Source: Sitta carolinensis
Taxonomy: Eukaryota; Chordata; Aves; Passeriformes; Sittidae
DNA: 64,000 nucleotides
Assembly: GCA_032173965.1 (NCBI GenBank)
Contig: CM063294.1
Location: forward strand, 5,626,452 to 5,690,451
Direction of reading: 5' to 3'
The position numbers were made by a program, and so were the translations under genes. Below, in pieces: positions 37,901-48,346 of this stretch. Below the pieces are notes generated by a model. The model did not search any database. It saw only the letters and a list, made by a program, of their open reading frames with translations, and was not told the origin of the DNA. Positions within the stretch are counted from its first letter, which is position 1. The number at the start of each line of letters is the position of its first letter.

Positions 37901-40550
37901 GAGCAAAAAGAACTTAATATGCATGAAATCATTCACCAAAAAGCAAAAGATAGTTAACAGTACAGAAAAATGTATTTACAAACTACCAGGGAACAGGCAT
38001 TGTGCTCCAAATCTAACTAGCACTGAAATGTTGATTAAAAGTATTGATGAATTGGATCACACTCACATGCAACAAAATACAGCACATAAAGCAACACGTT
38101 TGTCACACTTTGAGTGGGGAGGAATTGAGGATCCAGGTTAGATATTAGAAACACATTGTGCAACTGATCAAGTAGCTCTAAAGGCTTCAGAGGTAAAGGA
38201 CAGGATGAATATCCATGAGGAAAAACTGGTCTGGTGAAATGCAGTACAAACCCTTGAGGTTCTTCCTAACAATTTTATACTTAAAAACGCTAAAACATTC
38301 AAGATACCACAGCAAAATCATTTGATTAACCTTACAAGCTCTAAGTTTCCTAGTCATCAAAATTGTATTCATGAAATTAACAATTAAGTTCTTTAAAGCG
38401 AATAAGCCTAACTATATTGTTTTATAAGCTTCCCAGCTTATAACCCCAGAATTTTATTTGCAGTTTTATTACCATTTTCCATCTGTAAATTTATATCAAG
38501 TTAAGAAGCCATTTCCTTCAAACTAAGTCATTAGGGTTGAGGAATGTTCAATAGACCATAAATTTAAAAATAATTGTTCATACAACTATTGTTTTTAAAC
38601 AAAATTTCTGTCATTTATATAATTGCTATGAAACTCGCACTGTGCCAGTTGGAAAGCAAGGAGCATTTGCTGAGTCTTAAGATCATTTTGTTGCTTTTAA
38701 CTTGGCAGGCTCCTGGATGATATTGCTTAATGCAAACTTCACGTAATTAAGAGTGTACAAATTGTCTTCTTTAAAAACCACTTGCCCAGGACTCAAACAG
38801 CAACTGTTTTGTTCAGTTAATTGTCTCTATTGGTCTCAAAACAAGAACAAGAAAAAAAGAACAAAACAAAAAAAAATGTTCATCTCGACTACTAGGGAAA
38901 AAAAATAAAGATTTGAAAAATAAAAGCACAGAGAGACATTTTTTAAATTTTTCATATCTAAATGTAGGGTATGCAGTTGTACAAGAAGCAGAAATTTTCC
39001 TTTGCATAAATTGTTGCAATAATTTAAAATACTGTCTCACTATTGATGCGCTCATCATAAATGCTTTTAAAAACTGCCAGAAAAGGATAGAAAAAAAATA
39101 GGGACGTGATATATATGGCATTATCAAAACAGTATCATAGGGAAGCATTGGTTCAAATATACAGATCTTAAATATTGGATCTTTTTCTAACTGATAATGA
39201 AGAATTTGGTTGTGCTCCAGGGCACAGTCCTAAGCACCACATTGCCTGTTATTTCTAATGTCAACATGTCACCTGCTGTTGCAAAAAACACTGAGGAAAA
39301 CCCCTGTATTTTTGTCATTTAAAATTGCACACATGTTGTCAGAAATAGGAAACTGCCCAATCTATTTGCAGATTGGCAGGGACCCAGGGTTTGCCATTTC
39401 CCAAATCATAACTGATTCCTCTGGCAGACCCCTAGCTATGTCACTGCTCTCAGTGCAGTGAGGACATAGAGCTCTGTCAATTTATAATTCTTAAAAATAA
39501 ACAACAAAAAAAAAGAAGTTAGAGATTAATAAATAGGTGACAAAATAAGCTTCAAAGTATGCTATTGCAGTAGGAACAGCAACCAAAATAAAGAAACCCT
39601 ACAGAGTGCAATCTAAACACAGGATGCTGAGCCACTATAAGGACAGTAAGGTGTTTTCAGGCTCCTTATTCTGGTGGTCAGCACAACTGCTGCCCCAAGA
39701 CACTGCAAAACTCAGAGCAGCCTGTACTTCTACAAACTGTAGCAGTTTGTTACTCTAGAGAACTCTGCAGGACGTGTATCTTCACGTGTTATATTTCCTC
39801 ATCAGTTAAGTGAAAGGAAAATAAAGAGCACTGTGAATGGTTCGATCTAGCATACAACACAAAAATAGGTGCTTTGAAATGAGAAGGTTTTTTTAAAAAA
39901 ATCAGACTTAGTTTCTCCCCAGATTTGTTTTAAATAACTGTCTTGTTAGACATGTCCTTCATTGAGGTACTTGCAAACCAAAGTGAAAGGTTAATTTTGC
40001 CACACAGATCCTCTTGTTTCAAAATACGTGTCTGGCTATAGAGAGTCTGGCAGTAAATGAATAAAAATTTTACAAGTCAGGCTATTAATCCCTTGCTACC
40101 ATGCTGGAAAACCTTGCTCAGCTGAGATGAGTGTGTGAACTCATTAGCTGTGTCACCAAAAACTTTTGAAGTGAAAAGCATTTCAAATTCATATTGCTCT
40201 AAATTATGATGTATGTAAAAATAATAGTTTGGGATTTTTTTGGTCATGTCTTTAACATTTGGCTTTCAACATTCTGGAAATTCAAGATGGATTAAAGCAA
40301 CAACTACTTGAACCAGAGTATAAATAATTACTAGAAATGCTCTTAATGCAAGTATTCACATTGCAAAAATTTAACAATGTCTCATAAAGTATTTTGAACC
40401 TGCAGGTTTTATTATCAGCAACAAATATATATATGATGGCAGGTGTAAACAATCATAAACAGCTAGGAATTATTGCAAAAAGCGTAGTGTGGTGTGATAA
40501 AGGGAAACACATTGGTTTATAGCCTAAGCAGTACAAATAAACCCCCTGAG

Positions 40551-40735
40551 TGTAGTTTGCTTTCAGGCCTGATGGTTTTGTTTTCTGATGCTCTTTCCCA
40601 GGAAAGTGTGATAAATACGATGGAATGTTTTTGTAATAATATCTGTGTTATTAATTCCTTCTGGGAGGAGGGATTTCTTCTTGATGTCCCTCTGGTTTGA
40701 CCAGTGTGAGTGAAGAGGTTTGCCTTTCTTTCACC
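40551..40735 (+). mobile_element. ERV LTR U3 fragment, plus orientation
   Basis: This is the inverted counterpart of the LTR at 40969-41281. It begins tgtagtttg, continues through caggcctgatg, ggaaagtgtgataaa, acgatggaatgttttt and gatgtccctctggtttgacc, and stops at tttcaccccc, where the partner LTR continues into its promoter part. Identity between arms is roughly 85% by eye. Only U3 is present: no TATA, poly-A signal or primer site. The right end abuts the internal sequence of the minus-strand element, with a shared tcacc sequence at the join. Confidence 0.75.
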
Positions 40736-40949
40736 CCCACAGATAGAGAGTTTTTAATTGTTCTCTGGGGACTTTTGCCTTTTCCTGCAAAATGTCTCCC
40801 CAAATCTGTATGAGTAATTCATCTTCTGGGTCTAGGGTAGAAATTATAATTTTGGCCAAAAATTTTGTCTCCTTAACAGAAGGCAAAATCTCATTTCTTC
40901 TTTTTTTCAGGATGGGGTATGTATGGTTTTACCTCGTTCTGCAGCTGCA
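40734..40949 (-). mobile_element. ERV leader and possible start of gag, truncated
   Basis: This is the sequence just downstream (minus strand) of the primer binding site. It contains a gaggtaaa stretch that could serve as a splice donor, then an open frame of about 65 codons (40928 down to 40734) with no in-frame ATG, closed by TGA at the join with the inverted LTR fragment. In a provirus this position would be leader and the beginning of gag. I recognise no gag motif, so the gag label is positional inference only. Everything further downstream (pol, env, 3' LTR) is absent. Confidence 0.45.
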
Positions 40950-40967
40950 ATCACATTGGGGTCACCA
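40950..40967 (-). other. tRNA-Trp-type retroviral primer binding site
   Basis: On the minus strand these 18 bases read tggtgaccccaatgtgat. A site complementary to the 3' end of tRNA-Trp reads tggtgaccccgacgtgat, so 16 of 18 bases match. The two changes (G to A, C to T) are of the sort produced by decay of methylated CpGs. It lies immediately after the LTR, as expected. Avian alpharetroviruses use tRNA-Trp. Confidence 0.85.
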
Positions 40968-40968
40968 G

Positions 40969-41281
40969 ATTTTGCTGTTTCATACAACACACGACACAAA
41001 CTCCATGATTTCAGAAGGCTAAGAATGGCTCCTCTATTAGGGGTGGTTCTCCCTTATATACAATTTTACACAGAGCAATGTGATCGGTGAAAGGAGGGCA
41101 AACTTTTTTGCTTACATTGGTCAAACCAGAGGGACATCAAGAACAAATCCCGCCTCCCAGAGGGAATGAATTACATAGATATTATTACAAAAAACATTCC
41201 ATCGTGTTTATCACACTTTCCTGAGAAAGAACATGAGAAAACCAAAACATCAGGCCTGAAACCAGACTACACTTGAGCACA
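40969..41281 (-). mobile_element. ERV 5' LTR, minus orientation
   Basis: This is an LTR of about 300 bp reading right to left. It starts at tgtagtctgg (41271) or a few bases earlier at tgtgctcaag (41281), passes through U3, has a TATA box (tatataaggg, minus strand, 41051-41060), then an aatagagg motif where the related LTR at 56.8 kb has aataaagagg, and ends just before the primer site. The CCAAT-like gaccaatg and caccgatc motifs lie upstream of the TATA box. The poly-A signal is therefore degraded here. No 3' LTR partner in the same orientation was found. Confidence 0.75.
41051..41060 (-). promoter_or_regulatory. TATA box of the ERV LTR
   Basis: On the minus strand it reads tatataaggg, about 35 bases downstream of the caccgatc CCAAT-like motif and upstream of the presumed R region. 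The location fits an LTR promoter. Present activity is unknown. Confidence 0.6.
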
Positions 41282-41882
41282 GAGGTGGTTTGGCTCACTG
41301 AGGCAGATCACCCAGGGCAGCTGTGGGCTAAAGCTGGCACAGCTCTCAATGATGCTGCTGGGCGTGTCTCTAACACTGTGATTACAGACAAAACCCTCTC
41401 GGAATGTAAAGTGCCAAACAGGACAGTAACTCACCCATGTCCTTGGGTTGAACTGCAGAGAATGTTGCTGCCAAGGCCAAGATGAAGGGAACAGACGTGT
41501 GAATGCCACTCCTGATTACCCACCCAAACCCCTGGGAGTCAGGCTTTGCTTTGCTCCTGATAGAGGACACTCTTAGTGCTTTGTGGGGATCATTGGGCAC
41601 CAATATTTGTGCAATTAATTCTACCAGGACAAGCCAAGAGTTCAAATCTATAAATATTTACTTCTCACCTCGTTGCCTTTCTATTTATTCCTTTGGTCTA
41701 CCATGACAGAGGTTTTAACACTCCTTTGCACTGCCTCTGCCTGAGCAGCTTTACTCAGGCTGTACCAAGGTTGAAAGAGCATTACAATGTAACTCACAGA
41801 CATCTTCTAAGGGTAATAAATGCCTTTTCATTGACTTGAATAGCCTAAGTGTATAACAAGTGCATTCCTCTCTCCCACACAG
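41282..41882. other. Unassigned DNA upstream of the minus-strand LTR
   Basis: GC-richer to about 41560, then AT-rich. Overlapping frames of 67-87 codons on both strands have no motif that I recognise. It is adjacent to the LTR start but contains no polypurine tract next to the boundary, so it is more likely host DNA or another old element than the 3' part of a neighbouring provirus. Confidence 0.35.
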
Positions 41883-42051
41883 AGCCCTGAACAAACGGCT
41901 GATCATTCCTGGAATGATAAAGGAGGTAGAAGAAATTTTTCTTAAATGTTTTGGGACAGATTTTAAAGACACCGGGATTGTCTTGTTCCTGGACAAGATA
42001 AAAAAGTCTGACTTCACCTCAAGTGTTTGTGCAACATCCAAGAGTTCATAG
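41883..42051 (+). other. Candidate exon, weak (unidentified product)
   Basis: A pyrimidine tract ending in cacacag (41876-41882) makes a good 3' splice-site match. It is followed by 56 open codons to a TAG at about 42049-42051; the first base would complete a split codon. The encoded peptide has a protein-like mix (alternating hydrophobic and charged residues, with EVEEIF and KIKKSDF among its motifs) and codon usage less A/T-biased at third positions than chance frames nearby. If real, it would be a terminal coding exon. There is no in-frame ATG upstream in good context, and I recognise no homologue. It could be a pseudogene piece, a lncRNA exon or chance. Confidence 0.25.
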
Positions 42052-44849
42052 TGCAAATTCAAGGGAGTTGTTAGCAGGTGTTATAAAGAGAAATTATTTT
42101 CAGCAAACCATTATTTACTCCAAACACAAAGATTAACTGCTCTAATCTGACATTTGACAAAAATTACTTCAATTTTCAGTGAAACAGATTAAAAAATGAA
42201 ACTTCCACATGTAATGAAAGACCATCTAAACACATACAGGTGTTTTGAGCATATCCCTTTCATGAGCAATAGGATAAATCCTAGTAACCTTGGTACTAAT
42301 AGGATATTGAATGTCAAGAAGGGACAGTAGTAAGAAAGGCAGTAATTTCTGCTTGAACTATTGCACAGCTGATTGTTACTGCATGGTGTCTGGGGAATAT
42401 CTTTACCAGAAATGAAATATAGACGTAAAAGTCAGAGGGTAAAAAAGGATATTTCTTTTTGTCTGATTATGCATAATCTCATTAATCTTAATATTAAACT
42501 CTTCTTCCTAAGGTAATGTTTAAAATAAGAAACTGACACTGCTACTGAGGAATGATACAGAGGAGGAAAAAAAAAAAAAAAGAAATAAACAACATTGACT
42601 TTGGAAGAAATATTCCTGTAATGGTTATACAAATGTAGGGCATTATTTTTGGACATGATGAATTCTGCCAGCTTTTTCCCACTAATGCACTTATTGTAGT
42701 TACAAGGTACAAATCTTGTTGAAAGTGCACCAATTCTTTTAGAAAGTAGCAAGCCATGCCAATAACAACATCTGCTTAATAGAAAGGTCTAAGCTGAAGT
42801 TTGAGTATTTATTGCATGGAAAAAGCATCATTGTGAAATTGTTTCCAGCTTTTAACTGGCAGTTTTTTCTTTTCAGTGTTGAACTCCCTTTATTTTGCCA
42901 TTTTAAAGGGCTCCAAATGGTCGCTACTCTATTATGACTCAAAAGGGAAAAGTGCATGTTTGAATTATGAATCTCAGCCATTCTCTGGGGAACTGTATAT
43001 GTATTACAAGAGTGGGTTTTCCACTGATTGATTGAAAACTATTGTTTCTGAGCTGCTGATTGCAGGATATGTCAATTTACAGACCCGCTAAAAGGTTTGC
43101 CACAAAATTATACATTGCATTTAAAATAAGCCTGCAGTAAGTACTTTAATAAATTAGCATCAATATAATATTACAGAGTGGTTATATTGACACCAAAAAT
43201 CGTATTTGTGAAGCTTTAAGGAAAAAAGTCTAGTGATTGTGTCAAACTAAAAGGAAAAAAATCCATTTCTTTATCAAACAAGGAATGGAATTGTTCGTGT
43301 TTCTACAGCCTGATCTTGACCTCTAACACTGAAGTCCTTTGTTCCAAAAAGTAGAGTTTCATTACAGAAAGCAAAAACCATCCACCATATGCATATTTCT
43401 TCTCTCATAGATGGAAGTTTACATTATATATCAACATTCATGTAACCTTACTCTGATCCTCATATTTCTCTATAATCTGGAAAAAGAAAAATCTGATGCC
43501 CTATTTTACAATGTAAATGTAGTAGGAAAAATTGGCTAATATCTAACTTCAAATGTAGTTTTCAATTTAGAGTTTAGACAGAAGTACAAATAAAGCACAG
43601 TAGAAATAACCTTTGAATTTTATCAAAAGCATAGAAAAATGGACTAGCACTACATCTTCCCATGTGGTCAGTTTACAAAAAATCTTTTAAAATCTCTGGT
43701 TTTCAGTATTTTATAAGTTTGAATGATCTCAACCTTACTAGGATGTAGTTTTGGACTGATGCTTTTAGAAAACATCCTGCACTCTGTATTCACCTTGACA
43801 TACATGCAGGAGGCTGGCAGGAGATAAAAACTCAAAAACTAAATTGCCTTGTGACCATTTTTCACATTTTGTTAAAATGTTCTCATATGGCATTGTTAGC
43901 AAAGAGAACAGTGACATAATTCTCTCAGTGCTATAGCTCATGGACTTTAAATGATTCTCTTGTTCAGCTTAGATAATACAAACTGGAAGAGGTCAGTTGG
44001 AGAAAATGAGAAAAGATTTGTAGGCCTAACAGAGAATAGGAGATGACATTCCCCATTTCGAGAAAAGAACAGAAGGTTCGAACTGTCCTTTGACTCATAT
44101 ATTTACCAATTTAATTTAATAAAAAGAGGGCAAAAGGATGGAGAATGTGTAATTCAGGGAACTGGTGATGGCTTAAAGCTGCTCTTCATCTGCAGAAGTT
44201 ACTTTTTAATAAAGAAGGTAGTGCGGTTTCTTGTAGACTTTATAGAAAACACAGAATATGTGAAAATGATGTGTAAAAAGAGAGCAAAAATTCATATGAA
44301 AAGCCAGCAAGACTTGACAAACTCAGTTTAAGTTGCACTGTACATTAAAAAAGAAATAGAAAAGCATATGGAATGCCAAGGATGCAAAGAAATCTTTGCA
44401 TGAAAGCTATCAAATACGAGTCGGCATTTTATGACTAATTAACTTCTCTGACTAAAGTTGTTATATCAAGTGCAAAGAAAGGCGTTGCTATTAGAATCTT
44501 ACAACAAAAATACAAAAATCCTCCGTTCAGCCCCCGTTGGTGCAGGCTGTGAGTGCTGGCAGTGCTCCCCCAGGGCTCCCTGGTGTCTCTGCTACAGCTC
44601 ACATGGACACGACTCAAACCGCGGTGCACACCTGATGCTGAAATGCTGCTGCCACCAACCAAGAGATGAGAAGGACACAGGCCAATTGTAGGGGTTTGTC
44701 TTTCATCACAGCACTACTTCTGGAACAAAAAGACTGAGTCCATGGATTTATTAAATAGGGGCCACATCATGTAAAAGAAGCACGTGCAGTCGTATAGAAT
44801 TTGGATTACTTACTCTCAAATCTCACATGCCCTTCACTTTTCAAAGATG
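42052..44849. other. AT-rich non-coding stretch
   Basis: Nothing gene-like was recognised. An A-rich run lies at about 42566-42581. Frames up to 106 codons have no domain. A small GC-richer spot at 44520-44660 is unassigned. Confidence 0.55.
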
Positions 44850-45214
44850 GAGGGACACTGCAAACTAAGAAAGGCAACCCCTAAAGTCAGCAGAACATGG
44901 CATCATTAAGAAGTGCTCACCTGCTATGAGTTCTACATGCTACAATGTATTGGGCTAGGCTGTAAATACATACGGGTAAATTTTGCCATTTCAGGGATTT
45001 TATATATATATGTATATGCAAAAAAACTTATTCAAGAGTTGAAGGATGACTACTGTTCAAAGGGAACTATGAGTAGGAAAAAATCCCTTGATTTACTACA
45101 GTAATTTGAGGGCTGATGAAAAAAAAAATCCAAGTCATGGTTACAAACAGCACAGCAGAGTGTCTGCTTTCGTGCACCTTGTAAGCATTTTGTTTTTCTT
45201 GATTGCTATGCTGG
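44850..45214 (+). repeat. Unassigned dispersed repeat, copy A
   Basis: About 365 bp that recur in inverted orientation at 47905-48346. Shared blocks include ggcatcatt(a/c)agaagtgctca, cata-cgggtaaattttgc, gatgactactgttcaaaggg, aatccaagtcatggttacaa, and gcattttgtttttcttgatt. The core (about 45020-45200) is roughly 90% identical by eye; the outer part is more diverged. In this copy the AT-rich hinge (tttatatatatatgtatatgc) is short. Both copies keep a shared short frame (motifs DDYCSKGT and SLDLLQ, then stop), so it may be an old coding remnant or chance. I see no terminal inverted repeats, poly-A tail or LTR signals that assign a class. Confidence 0.7.
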
Positions 45215-47904
45215 TACTGCTGTTTGTTTCCAAGTTACAGAACACCATAGCTGGAAATTCATGAATTTGAAAACATTTACTGTTTCCTAAGCTTAGGCAG
45301 GGTTTTTGAATTTTACATCCAACTGTTTCCAAGGATTATTCTGTATTATGTTTTCTGCATAACAAATTTAGTTCACATCCTTGCACTTCTCTGCTTTCTC
45401 TTGATCACAGTGCAAAATAACCAAAGTAGTTTAAATACAACTGTGGGAATAAATACATGAGATTTCCAGCCACCATCTGAGATAAATATTTGCATAATGT
45501 TTAGTTAAATCTCTACTGAAAAGACTAAGACCTCTTATCACTGTCCAGATGGAATCCTGAATTTATCAAAGCATACACACCTTTGCTGATATTAATTTAT
45601 GTATTTGGAAAATCTAAAGCCAGTTTCCATTCACTGAGGTTTTCTAGAAGTGAAAGGGCACTGCAATGATCCTTAAAAATCAGCAGAGACAGTTTCATCT
45701 CTAGGCAATGCTTAAAACCTTGGTGTACTTCATTTTGCCTTCTAAAAGTGCAATCTTAGAGATTTTAAATCTCTCTGGATGAAAATATGTTACAGTTTAT
45801 TTTTTTTTTTAGAAAAACATATCATTATTCAAATGTCAGAAGAAATGGCTCTTTATGAAGTTGATAAAGACAGCTGGTTTCTTCTGAAAACTTGCTTTGC
45901 TAAACACCTGATTACCTGCCTAGATATAGTCCCTCAACACTCACTGGACATCCAGTAGCAAAACAGAAGAGCATTTAACTCAAACACTTATGAAGTCCCA
46001 AAAAAGAACAAGCAAAAGAAAATGTGACTAAATGTCAAATCCATTGTTTGTCCTACATCCTGCAGCTTCTGGAGGTAACCTGTTCCATTAATAATGACAA
46101 CCAACAATGCAAGTGTGCTGGGAAATACCCAAATTATTCCTTTTGCTGCAGCAGCACATTCCATTTCCAGATAAAAAAAATATCCTTAATGTTAAAGGAG
46201 CAGAGGACATTTTCTTTTTATTTCATTCTCATTACAGGTTTCCTTGGTTAAATTCCCCTGGTGGCAGTGGGTCTGTTGATTCCCTGCTATATCCAGTAGT
46301 ACCTACTTCAATAAAAAGTCAGTCAGGCTATTGTTGGAGTATTTAGTACTTTCTATGGATAATATTTAGAGTACTATTGATAAAAAGAGCAGGTGCAAGC
46401 ACAGTGAATATTTCTGTATTTATTTATGGCAACTAATGTTTTGGGAATAATTATTGTCTTTTTAGACATGAAATTATTGTATCTTTAGACTAAATATGCC
46501 TCCAGAAGGGGATGGCAAATAGTTAACAAAGGGACTAAATTTTCATCTCATTAAAAGCCTTCATAAATATTGCACAGAAAGGACCAGAGTGATGACTGGT
46601 TTGGTCTTGGCCTATTTATCCTGTAAATATTTGGGTACTTGACTCTGTAAGCCTTAATGTTCTTAAGAGTGCACACATTTGCACATGGAGTGATGGGTAA
46701 TCCCAGCATCAATTACAATGGCAGGAATTGTTTCTTGCATTATGTTCACACCCCACAGTGCCAACGACAACATCACTGCACAGGACAGAGAGAGATAAGA
46801 TCACAGCCAAAGGCTACAGAAATAGGGATGGCAGAAGATTCCTTCTCTAGGGTGGAATTCAAAGCTAATGAAACCTAAAACTAACCCCTCAATCAATTTT
46901 GCCAGCAGGTACTTGAAAGGTAGAGCAGAATTTACAAAAGTACACTTTTATACATTTTTATTTTTCATTTCAAAGCTTGTGAAAAATATTTTGATACAGA
47001 ATTTTATTTTAGAGTAGGTGAAAGGATGTAAATGATTCTGTTTAAAACTCTGTATTTGAAAATTACACCCTATAGCACAGTTAAATAGAATATTCTATGA
47101 CGATGATTTAATAACATGTCACATTTATTTATAACTGGTAAAAACCAATCACACAAGATGCAGAGCACAAAGGACTGAGGCCCAGGATTCTTTTATAAAA
47201 AGAGCAGCAAGGCTGACCTTGCCAGGTAATGAGCCTTTCTCTGTACAGCCTTCCAGAAGTTTGCATCATATTCGCTCACCTCTGCAGAACACTGAAACAA
47301 TGTGACAGTTTGATTTCACCAGGGCAACTTGGACATATTTTGACCTTGTATTATCCTAAATATTAAAAAATAATGCAACGAACCCAAATTAAAATAAAGT
47401 CTACTTCCATTTTGAGTTCAGCACTGTAAACAGTTACATTTTTATGAGGATCCAAGTGAAAAAAAAATCTAAAACTGTATCATGATTTCATTTTATGTTC
47501 TACAGATAAAACATACGCAATACAGAGATGCATATATGTACATATAAGTGTGTATATGTGAGCATAAATACCTTACAGAAAGGGGCAATAAGCAATCAAT
47601 CAAACAGTGCTGGTTTTGGAGCCTCATCTCAGTCTCCTGGTTGCAGGTACAGTTGAGGCTCTTGCAGCTCCCTGGAGGTACATTCTCCAGACATTCTCAT
47701 CCATATGAAATCATTTACCCTCCTGACTGTTCTCTCAACTGAGTATCTCAAATGAAAATCCACAGCCCCACTCACTCTTGCTAGAAGCACTGTTTCATGG
47801 GGCTGGTTTAGGGCAGCACTCTGCCAGGAGCTGAGCTGGTCCCCTGGGATGGTGACCCTCACTGGCCCAGGAGCTCAGGAGAAGAGCAGCCCAGGGCCTT
47901 TGGA
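45215..47904. other. AT-rich DNA between inverted repeat copies
   Basis: About 2.7 kb with no recognised gene. T or A runs occur near 45119-45128 and 45800-45810. Frames up to 79 codons have no domain. The part at about 47600-47900 is GC-richer. Confidence 0.5.
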
Positions 47905-48113
47905 GAGGAGTAACAGTCTAGTAATCAAGAAAAACAAAATGCTTATGAGGTACATGAAAGACAGACACTCTGCTGTGCTGCCATTTGTAACCATGACTTG
48001 GATTTTTTTTGCATCAGCCCTCAAACTATTGTAGCAAATCAAGGGATTGTTTCCTACTCGTAGTTCCCTTTGAACAGTAGTCATCCTCCAACTCTAGAAT
48101 ATGTTTTTTCACA

Positions 48114-48149
<36 letters not shown>

Positions 48150-48346
48150 TGTATGTATGTATATACATGTATGTGTATATGTATGTATATATGGAATCCC
48201 CAAAATAGCAAAATTTACCCGTATGTATGTACAGCCAAGCCAAATAGATTTTACCGTGTCAAACCTATGAGCACTTCTGAATGATGCCAAGTTCTGCATA
48301 CTTTGGGTGTTGCCTTTTTGTACAGTTTGTGCTGTCCCCAGTGCAG
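47905..48346 (-). repeat. Unassigned dispersed repeat, copy B, with microsatellite expansion
   Basis: Inverted counterpart of 44850-45214. It is longer mainly because the AT-rich hinge has become an ATGT microsatellite (48111-48193). The flanking blocks align in the same order on the minus strand. The shared peptide motif DDYCSKGT appears in the minus-strand frame. Edges are approximate: similarity fades into ccaaaggcc on the left and ctgtccccagtgcag on the right. Confidence 0.7.
48111..48193. repeat. ATGT/AT microsatellite
   Basis: acatatatatatg leads into about ten uninterrupted atgt units (48121-48162) and then mixed atatacatgtatgtgtat units. It encodes the Tyr/Ile/His/Thr runs seen in overlapping frames, which are artefacts. 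Confidence 0.95.

Larger units (their letters stand above)
34219..40550. other. AT-rich non-coding stretch
   Basis: No gene was recognised. Contents include a 24-bp tandem duplication at 34633-34680, an A23 run at 34891-34913, a T9 run at about 35679-35687, and an AT run at about 40425-40434. The longest frame (38813-39148, -, 111 codons) is rich in Phe/Leu/Ser from AT-rich DNA and has no domain. The stretch near 38690-38770 has a conserved-element look, untested. Confidence 0.55.

Noticed and set aside
41282..41650. Possible retroviral env or gag frame next to the LTR (87 codons, minus)
   Set aside because: It lies outside the LTR (5' of its start), has no retroviral motif and no adjacent polypurine tract.
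48026..48299. Tyr/Ile/His/Thr-repeat peptides
   Set aside because: Translations of the ATGT microsatellite.
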